Assembly (NCBI GenBank): GCA_026686845.1
Contig: JAIVEN010000011.1
Span: forward strand, 20,322,501-20,386,500
DNA length: 64,000 nucleotides
Source of the DNA: Adenanthera pavonina
Taxonomy: Eukaryota > Streptophyta > Magnoliopsida > Fabales > Fabaceae
Reading direction: 5' to 3'
In this document: positions 56,290 to 64,000 of the stretch, piece by piece
How the letters are laid out: each line of letters begins with the position of its first letter
How positions within the stretch are numbered: the stretch's first letter is position 1
Notes under the pieces: generated by a model
Databases searched by the model: none
Seen by the model: only the letters and a program-made list of their open reading frames with translations
What the model was told of the DNA's origin: nothing
Program-made: the position numbers and the translations under genes

Positions 56290-59200
56290 ATATTGTTTTG
56301 CAGGTCTGTCTCAAAGCTAAGAAAAGCAACAAATGGTATATGGACAGTGCCTGCTCAAGTCACATGACTGGTGATAAGGAGAAGTTCATCACCCTTAGAG
56401 ACAAGAAAGGAGGAAAGGTGACCTTTGGAGGTGATCAATATGGCAAAGTTGTTGGTATTGGCATTGTGGGCAAAAATCCAGAAACATCCATTGAAGAGGT
56501 GCTGTTTATGATTGGCCTTAACCACAATCTGCTGAGCGTGAGTCAGACCTGTGATAAAGGAAATTGGGTGCTGTTTGACTCAAAGTTTTACCTGGTCATC
56601 AGAAAAAGTGATCACAAAGTAATCCTCAAAGCTCAAAGGGATGGTAACTGTTATACTATTGATCTTGATGAACTTCCTCCCTTGGATTCTGTATGTTTAA
56701 TTAGTCAGGATAATGATAGTTGGTTATGGCATAGGAGATTAGCTCATGTTAACATGAATCAATTGTCTAAACTGGTTAAAAATGAGCTAGTAATTGTCCT
56801 GCCAAAAATATCTTTTGAAAAGGACAAAGAATGTGACTCATGCATAAGAGGAAAACAAACTAAATCATCTTTCAAATCTAAAAATGCAATTACCACAACT
56901 AGACCACTTGAATTGCTGCATATGGACTTAATTGGACCATTTAGGGTGAAAAGTCTTAATGGTAATCTGTATGTGCTTGTAATTGTAGATGATTATTCTA
57001 GATTCACTTGGACATTATTTCTTTCCTCTAAAAGTGATACCTTTGATGCATTTGTAACCTTAGCTAAGAAAGTGCAAAATGAGAAAGGTATTTCTATTGT
57101 GTCTATCAGGTCAGACCATGGAGGAGAGTTTGAAAATGCATACTTCCTAGAATACTGCAATGAGCATGGGATTGACCACAACTTCTCAGCTCCAAGGACC
57201 CCTCAACAGAATGGGGTAGTAGAAAGGAAGAACAGAACTATTGGAGAGATGGCCAGAGCTATGCTAAATGAGAAGGAACTCTCTCAAGTGTTTTGGGCTG
57301 ATGCAGTGAATACAACAAGCTACATCATAAATAGAGCCTACATCAGACCAATCCTTGGGAAGACTCCATACGAGCTGTACAAGGGAAGAAAGCCAAATTT
57401 GTCCCTTCTCCATGTGTTCGGATGCAAATGCTTCATCCACAACAATGGGAAAGAAAATCTGGGTAAGTTTGATGCCAAATCCGATGAAGGTATATTTCTG
57501 GGCTATTCTAGTAGGAGTAAGGCATATAGAGTTTATAATAAAAGATCAAATGTGGTAGAAGAATCTGTGCATGTGGTTTTCGTTGAAAATGAAACTGTTT
57601 CAAAACATGTTACCAATGAGGATGATCTTGCTTTCAATTTTGAAAAACTGGGCATTTCTGATAAAAGTAGAACTGAATCTCCAAAGATATCTGAATCTGT
57701 TAACCTAGAGGAAGATATCCAAGAAAAAGAGTTTGATGAAGAAAATAATGAAGACACATCTCAAGAACTCCTTAGAGCTTGGAGATATCAAGGGAATCAT
57801 CATGTTGATCAAGTGATAGGGGATGTTCAAGAGAAAGTCAAAACCAGAAAACAGTTGAGGGACAAAATGCTAAACTTTGCTTTCATTTCACAAATGGAAC
57901 CCAAATGTGGTGAAGAAGCCTTAACTGATGATTACTGGATTTTAGGTATACAAGATGAACTAAATCAGTTTGAAAGAAATCAAGTTTGGGATTTAGTGCC
58001 TAGGCCCAAAAATCATCCTGTCATTGGTACCAAATGGGTTTTCAGAAATAAACTTGATGAATCTGGAACAATAATCAGAAATAAAGCTAGATTGGTTGCT
58101 AAATGGTATAATCAGGAAGAAGGTATTGATTTTGAAGAAACCTTTGCACCAGTAGCTAGATTAGAAGCAATAAGAATACTGCTAGCATATGCATGCATGA
58201 AAAATATTTTATTGTATCAAATGGATGTGAAGAATGCCTTTCTAAATGGATATATCATGGAAGAGGTTTATGTAGATTAACCTCCAGGATTTGAGGATTC
58301 TACAAAACCAAACCATGTTTATAAACTGAAGAAAGCTCTTTATGGTTTAAAACAAGCCCCTAGAGCATGGTATGAGAGATTAAGCAACTTTCTAACTGAA
58401 AAGGGGTTTAATAGAGGCAAAGTAGATACAACTTTATTTACTAAGAAATAAAATGAAGATTTACTCATTGTCCAAATCTATGTTGATGATATCATATTCG
58501 GTGCTACTAATGAGTCTCTTTGCAAGAAATTTTCTGAGTTAATGCAGGGAGAATTCGAGATGTCAATGATGGGTGAACTCAACTTCTTCCTTGGACTGCA
58601 AATCAGACAGCTTGGTGATGGTATCTTTCTCAGTCAATCCAAGTATCTAAAGGAGCTGCTAAAGAAGTTTGGAATGGAGAATGCCAAGCCAATGGGAACA
58701 CCTATGGCTACTGCAACCCAAATGGACATGGATGAGAATGGGAAGATGTTTGACATTACTCAGTACAGAAGAATGATTGGATCCCTGCTATACTTAATAG
58801 CCAGCAGACCTGACATTATGTTCAGTGTCTGTATGTGTGCAAGGTTCCAATCATGCCCCAAAGAGACCCATGCAACAGCAGTGAAAAGAATTTTCAGATA
58901 TCTTATTGGAACATCACAGATGGGTCTTTGGTATCCAAAAGGCAATGAAGAAGATCTCAAGGGATACACTGATGTTGATTTTGCAGGATCCAAAACTGAC
59001 AGAAAAAGCACAAGTGGAACTTGTTAGTTTCTTGAAGGATCCCTGGTCTCATGGTTCAGCAAAAAGCAAAACAGTGTGGCCCTATCCATTGCAGAAGCTG
59101 AGTATGTTGCAACTGGAAGCTGTTGTGCCCAAGTCATCTGGATGAAACAGCAACTGGAAGATCTTAAGGTTAAGATGAAAGAGATACCAATCATATGTGA

Positions 59201-59429
59201 CAATCAAAGTTCCATAAATATCACTAAGAATCCAGTCATGCATTCAAGGATGAAACATATTGAAGTTAGGAACCACTTCATTAGGGATCACGTTCTGAAA
59301 GGAGAAGTTAGATTGGAGTACATCCCAACAGAAGATCAAGTTGCTGACATACTCACAAAATCTCTATCAGAAGACAAACATTGCAAAATCAGGAGAGAAT
59401 TGGGTATGGTAAATCCCAATGAACTGTAA
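56286..59429 (+). pseudogene. pol of SIRE C: PR-IN-RT-RH, three stops
   Basis: A single frame with no frameshift to the final stop at 59427-59429. The pol ATG seen in A and B is ATA here (56286), so it has no in-frame ATG at the junction. Protease: WYMDSACSSHMTG. Integrase: WHRRLAHVN...CDSCIRGKQ and core HMDLIGP, SDHGGEFEN, NGVVERKNR, with no stop in the integrase-RT linker (Gln where A and B have TAG). RT: GTKWVFRNKLDESG, YVDD at about 58479-58490. Stops: TAA 58278-58280, TAA near 58448, TAG 59025-59027. RNase H: GYTDVDFAGSKTDRKSTSG (one Asp-Ala step changed to Asp-Val). Confidence 0.92.
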
Positions 59430-60425
59430 GTTATTCCTGTACAATCTTGTTTTCAGAATTTTCATTCTTAAGAATAATTCTAACTTTTGCATCGGAGTGT
59501 GCTCAATTTAAGTTGTTGATGCTTCTCACAAGATTCAATGGCAATACACTTGAAGATTGGAGCATATCAGAATGGAACAACCAGAAAGTGAAGTAAATAA
59601 TGAAAATCCTAAGTTCTGGATCCATTCTGTAAGTTTTTAATGATGATATTCGTATTTTAAATGTTGTTAGACGTATTTTGCTTCATAAACTGTGTTTTTG
59701 TACTAGTCAACGTGGTCAACATTCGAACTTTAGGTGACCAACAGACGAACTTCGACCTGTTATGCTTTGGAACAGTTCTCACTGATGCCTCGAAATTCGT
59801 CTGTTGAATCCTGGAAGTACGAATTTTCAAGAACAAAAATTTCAAAATTATGTTTGTCCATCACTGTTATACGAATTATCACTTCATAACATACGACTGT
59901 TGGACAACCTTTACAAAAGTTGAAAATTCAAATTTTCAGTTCAAAAATTCATCTGTTGAATCATGTTCTTCATGCTGAATGCTTGAAAGATGAAGTTCTG
60001 CATGCTTAATTCGTCTATTGATTGATGTTTTGTTTGCTGCCTGCTGTTTTCTCTTCAACATTCGAACTTTGTTGGAACAAAATTCGTCTATTGTGCTTGT
60101 ACTGCTTGATCCAAGCCTCTGTCAGATGAACTTTCAGATGAAAATTCATCTGTTAGTAAGCTTTGCCAAACGGTTTAACTTGTAACTGCCCGAAGTTTGA
60201 ATTTTGACCCCTCAAAATTCGTCTGTCAGACGGTTACATACGTTAAAACTGACGATTTTCACTTGGACAGACGCAACCCTATTCTTAACTCCTCCGAGTC
60301 TGTTCAAATCCTCTCTTCAAATCTCTTAAATTCTGACCAAAAATCATCATTTTCAACCGATTAATCTTCCTTTCGCTTCATTTAAATCCATTCTAAGCCT
60401 CATTCTGCAACATTCATCCGAAGAA
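59430..60425 (+). other. pol-env spacer of C with hairpin motifs
   Basis: A non-coding spacer of about 1 kb. LTR-type motifs run from about 59645 to 60240, including ACATTCGAACTTTAGG, ACAGACGAACTTCG, GAAATTCGTCTGTTG and a perfect stem GAATTTTGA-CCCC-TCAAAATTC at 60199-60220. Confidence 0.6.
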
Positions 60426-62609
60426 ATGACAAGAGTTAAAAATCCTGAAGTTGGGAAAGCTGAAGCTCGGCCATAGAGAGCGGTGAAATCACAATATGCT
60501 TCGAAGGAAAGAGAAAAATCTAAGAGAAAAGCCGAACCCAGTAAGGCAACACCTTCCAAACGCCAAAAGACTACATCCAAAGCAGAATCTCAGAAAGATG
60601 GACCCTCCTCTTCAAAAGGTGCAGAACCTTCTGTTCCTGTTCCTGCAGATGCTGCTGTTGCTTCCTCTACTTCCTTCAGTACAGAATCTGAAGAGTACGA
60701 GCTTACCACACTGCCACTATGGAGCACTCCACAGATTCAAGAGGAATACTCCACCAAGTTTGCCAACAAGAAGGTAATCCAGCCACATTGTGTAAACTTG
60801 GAAGAGTTTTTGGTGTCTAACAATTTTGATGCTAGGATATGGTTGTTGAGATACAAGAATCTGTTGGAAGTATTAGAGAAATATGATGATGAGGTAGTGA
60901 AGTCATGGTATGCCTCTTTAAAATACCACAGCAAGAAGAAGAAGTGGGCAGTCAATCTAAGGTCTAGGACCATTTGGCTTGCAGATGAGACATTCAATGA
61001 GGTGCTGGAGATCCTTGGGCAAGATGGACTCAGGATTGATATTACTACCTCTGGGTACATGGATGAGGCAGATACTGCTGATGAAGAAGGTGGCCCCTTC
61101 CTGAACTACAAGGAAAGTACGATTCTGAGAACTTTATTTAGAAGGGGGGAGAATTGGCCATCAATAAACATATTGAAGCCCACAGACTTCAGTGTTCAAG
61201 TGAGGATCCTGCACTACATAGTGTCCAGGATCATATTCAACAAAGGAGGCAGCTTCAATTTGATAACAAGGGCAGAGGCACATGTCATGGCTGCAATCAT
61301 GCGTGGAAAACTGATTAATATGGGACACATCATTCTCCAACGCATGATCAAGGCTAGAGATCAGAGGAAGGACTCCATACTTCCCTATGCTGCTATCATC
61401 TCCAGAATTCTGCAGTACGCCAGAATTCAGCATATTGAGAAAGGGAAGGGCAAGCCCACTGAAATATTCAAGGAGGAAGAACTGCAGAGAATGGGCATTG
61501 AAAAAGATGAAGGAAGATGGGTTGGAAAGGGAGCAGGGAGATCTGAAGATTTGTTCTTCGTTACTGATGCCTCCCTACAACAAGGAGGCACCTCTGAAGT
61601 TCCTGACAGAGCTGTACCTCAGCCTTCTCAGCCAATTTCATCTCCCTCTAGGCCTACTCACCCTCCTTCCACTCCCTCCTCACGGGCCAAGCCAACCAAG
61701 ATCACTGAGTTGTATGACAGTTTGTCTATACTCATTCTCAGCATCAGGGATGAGCAAAATGCCAAATTTGCTCACCTACAAGATCAGATCCATCAGTTGG
61801 CTGTGAATATGAAGGTGGTGGCTGATGTTTATGAAGAGATCAGAAGTGCAATCCCTGCCACTTCAGCTCCACCTCAGCCTGGATCCTCTGTGCCTGTCCA
61901 ATCTCCAACTCCTGAGCCTCCAAGCCCATTCGAGATTGCCTCCTCTGACCATGATGATGATATAGATGGTACTAGTGCAGTAAGGACACCTAGTCCTGGT
62001 CCACCCTTGGACTATGGACTGGAAGAAGAAGGGCTTCAAGAATCAAGCCTTCCTGAGCCTATGCAAGAAGATGCTCAGGATTCAATTCTGTCCACTCAAG
62101 AGACTGAGCAAGTTGAAAGACTGGTTGCAGCCATTTCAACCTCTTCTATGAAGGAAGGTGCAGGAAATGAAGAGAGGAGCATTGTGCCTATTGTTGATTA
62201 TGAGGCCATTGCACACAATGCCCTGCTGCAAGCTCAGAGGAGAAGGCTTGAAGAAATGTTTCCTACTGCTGAACCATCTCCTCCTTCTCTTGCTGCCTAT
62301 GGACTTTCAGAGGAACAAAGAGCTCAGTTGGCTCTTTCAAGACAGGCAATGCAAGAGTTGCTTGAGGTTTCTGATGATGATGAACCAAGTCCTGAGCCTC
62401 CGGCGCCAGTCCAGCCAGAAATCCCTTTTGCTCCTGTGCCACTTCGAGCCATTCCTGTCTCTCAGATCCCTCCTCCGGCTGATTTTGTTGGCCTTCCTGA
62501 TGATGCCAAAAAAGGGGAGAAGACTGAGCAAACTGGAAAGTCTGTTGCTGCTGAGCAATCTGGGAAAGGGAAGACATACAGCAAGAAGACCAAGCCCAAG
62601 AAGAAGTGA
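60426..62609 (+). pseudogene. Env-like ORF of SIRE C, one early stop
   Basis: ATG 60426 (MTRVKNPEVGKAEARP), one TAG at 60474-60476, then 708 open codons from 60483 to the stop ending at 62609; 727 codons in all. Rough order from the start: 20-90 basic/Ser-rich; 95-330 globular Transposase_32-like domain (ELTTLPLWSTPQIQEEYSTK ... LINMGHIILQRMIKARD); 380-430 Pro/Ser-rich; 435-465 LSILILSIRDEQNAKFAHLQ with helical, possibly coiled-coil character; 480-690 acidic and Pro-rich (DDDEPSPEPPAPVQPEIPF); Lys-rich tail. No hydrophobic membrane-length run. It is the best-preserved copy here. Confidence 0.87.
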
Positions 62610-62846
62610 TTGAAGACTTGTTTTTAATCTTTGACTTGAGTCCTCTTGTAGTGCTTTGTGTTTTTGTTTCTGTCTCTGTTTGCATTTTGTAGTGTGTATT
62701 CAAACCTTGATTAATTTGGTATCTATATAGCAACAATTGATTAAATGAATGAATTTCTTAGTTGCAATGTTGTGTGTCTATTACTCCTTGAATATCTTCA
62801 CTTAATTTGCTGTATATGATGTCTTTTGAAAAATAATGCATATGTT

Positions 62847-62855
62847 GAGGGGGAG
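62847..62855 (+). other. Second polypurine-like tract, C
   Basis: GAGGGGGAG followed by CTTG, about 64 bp upstream of the main tract, as in B and D. Confidence 0.4.
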
Positions 62856-62910
62856 CTTGTAAAAGCAAACCCAAGTACTAATCCAGTTTGCTAGTTGTTT
62901 TGTCATCATC

Positions 62911-62924
62911 AAAAAGGGGGAGAA
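62911..62924 (+). other. Polypurine tract of C
   Basis: AAAAAGGGGGAGAA immediately before the 3' LTR. Confidence 0.88.
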
Positions 62925-64000
62925 TGTTGAATTAAGAGTTTTGATGATTCCAAAGCAACAATCAAGAGCTTGGATTGAAGATATCAAAGGAGATCAAAGT
63001 GTTTCAAGTGAAGAATTTTTGAGTAATAGCTGTTAGATCTTTTGTAGGATCTTTTGTTATGTTTTAATGAGGGTAAAAGATTTTGATTTGAAGAAAAAAT
63101 ATTTTCAAACCTTGATTTTATGTTAAATCTTGACTTATTTGAAAAACACCCACAAACAGACGAAGTTTGAGAAGTTTAAACTGAACTGTCATATGGAAAT
63201 TCGAACTTTGCCTTTGGAAATTCAAATTTCGAGCTAAAACTAAATAAGTCTGAACAGATGTCTTTCTGACAGACGAATTTTAATTCTCCAAAATTTGAAT
63301 TTTCATCTAAGTTTGAAAGAAGCCTTTTTGAAACAGACGAACTTCGCATCTTCAAAATTCGAATTTCAGACAAAATATAATTTGTGAAAACTAAAGAAAT
63401 TCGTCTGAAAAATGTTGAAGTTCATCTGAAATCAAGAAGAAATTGAGTTTCAAAAATACTATCTGACAGATGAACTTTGGCTTTCCAACATTCAAATTTT
63501 CATACAAGTCTGAAAGAAGCTTCTTTGAAACAGACGAACTTTGAGTCTTCAAAATTTGAATTTCAGACAAAACACAACTTACGAAAATGGAAAAAAATTC
63601 GTCTAAAACAATGATTAAGTTCATCTGAGGTCAAGAATAATTTAAGTTTCAAAACTGCTTTCTGTCAGACGAACTTTGAACATTAAAATTCGAATTTCAG
63701 AAGCTAAGGTTGAGAGTCTGTTGGAATGAAATGTTGACATACGAATGACAGAGTTTTGTAACTTCGAATGTTGAAGTTAGTCTAAAAAGAATCTCTCTGA
63801 CAGACGAACTTCACTCTTTCAACATTCGAATTTCAAAGAAAGTAAACTACTGTGTCTTTTGAACGTACTACGGACAGACGAACTTTGGGGTTCCAAAATT
63901 CGAATTTCGAGGGCACTGTAGAAAATTGAAAACACTGTTCATACTTAACAGAAAAACTTTCTTCTTGAAAATTCGTATGTCACAACGTGAAAATATTTTA
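62925..64000 (+). repeat. 3' LTR of SIRE C, first 1,076 bp
   Basis: It starts TGTTGAATTAAGAG and is almost identical to 52583-53658, including the tandem 197-bp duplication. It is cut by the window end. A nearly perfect 10-bp stem (CGAACTTTGG-GGTT-CCAAAATTCG) lies at 63879-63902. Confidence 0.92.

Larger units (their letters stand above)
52583..64000 (+). mobile_element. SIRE/Maximus copia element C, runs off the window
   Basis: A plus-strand SIRE element inserted in the 3' LTR of B. The 5' LTR (1,853 bp), primer site, gag, pol, spacer, env-like ORF, polypurine tract and the first 1,076 bp of the 3' LTR are present. The expected end is near 64777. Its LTRs are almost identical over the comparable part and its env-like ORF has only one stop, so C is among the youngest insertions here. 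Gag has a one-base deletion near its start and pol has three stops. The right target duplication is outside the window. Confidence 0.92.

Noticed and set aside
60426..62609. A functional retroviral-type envelope making SIRE infectious
   Set aside because: I see no signal peptide, cleavage site or membrane anchor, and the ORF contains a stop.

Overview
The window is nuclear DNA of a flowering plant, probably a eudicot; I cannot name the species. The signs are a plant-specific DUF247 gene with a GT-AG intron, AT-rich intergenic DNA with hAT-type MITEs, and plant LTR retrotransposons of two lineages: SIRE/Maximus-type Ty1-copia elements with an extra env-like ORF, and Tekay/Del-type Ty3-gypsy chromoviruses. 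I see no tRNA, rRNA, CRISPR array or bacterial signal. Nearly all recognisable coding sequence belongs to decayed transposons. The only host gene I can support is the DUF247 gene, and it is broken.

Layout. Positions 1-4635 hold layered SIRE remnants: a plus-strand LTR end (1-1072), a minus-strand LTR piece (1073-1841), and the 3' part of an older SIRE-like element (env-like relic, polypurine tract, LTR 3290-4635). Positions 4791-10654 are old minus-strand gypsy LTR relics, invaded by a complete solo gypsy LTR (5740-7963) and a hAT-like MITE (8665-9132). A full-length Tekay-type gypsy element, E, lies at 11027-20234 with the target duplication ATGAA on both sides. Just behind it is the DUF247 gene (20748-37036). 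Its second exon is split by a gypsy-type solo LTR, F (21974-36794, duplication ATGAT), and F is itself split by a full-length minus-strand SIRE element, A (22842-34759). Positions 37037-41609 are gene flank and AT-rich intergenic DNA with four MITE or fold-back structures. SIRE element B starts at 41610, and its 3' LTR is interrupted at 52583 by SIRE element C, which runs out of the window at 64000.

How the parts relate. Each SIRE copy has the order LTR, initiator-Met tRNA primer site, gag, pol (protease, integrase, reverse transcriptase, RNase H), a motif-rich spacer, an env-like ORF, polypurine tract, LTR. In all three copies pol lies in the -1 frame relative to gag. Most coding damage is nonsense mutation of CAA or CAG to TAA or TAG, as expected from deamination of methylated cytosine.

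The least expected signal is in the SIRE non-coding DNA. U3 of every LTR, and the pol-env spacer, are packed with short inverted repeats (CGAATTTTG, a 4-6 nt loop, CAAAATTCG and variants). The older related LTR at 3290-4635 has a hairpin array in the same place, built from an unrelated sequence (GGTTATCCGCATAACC).
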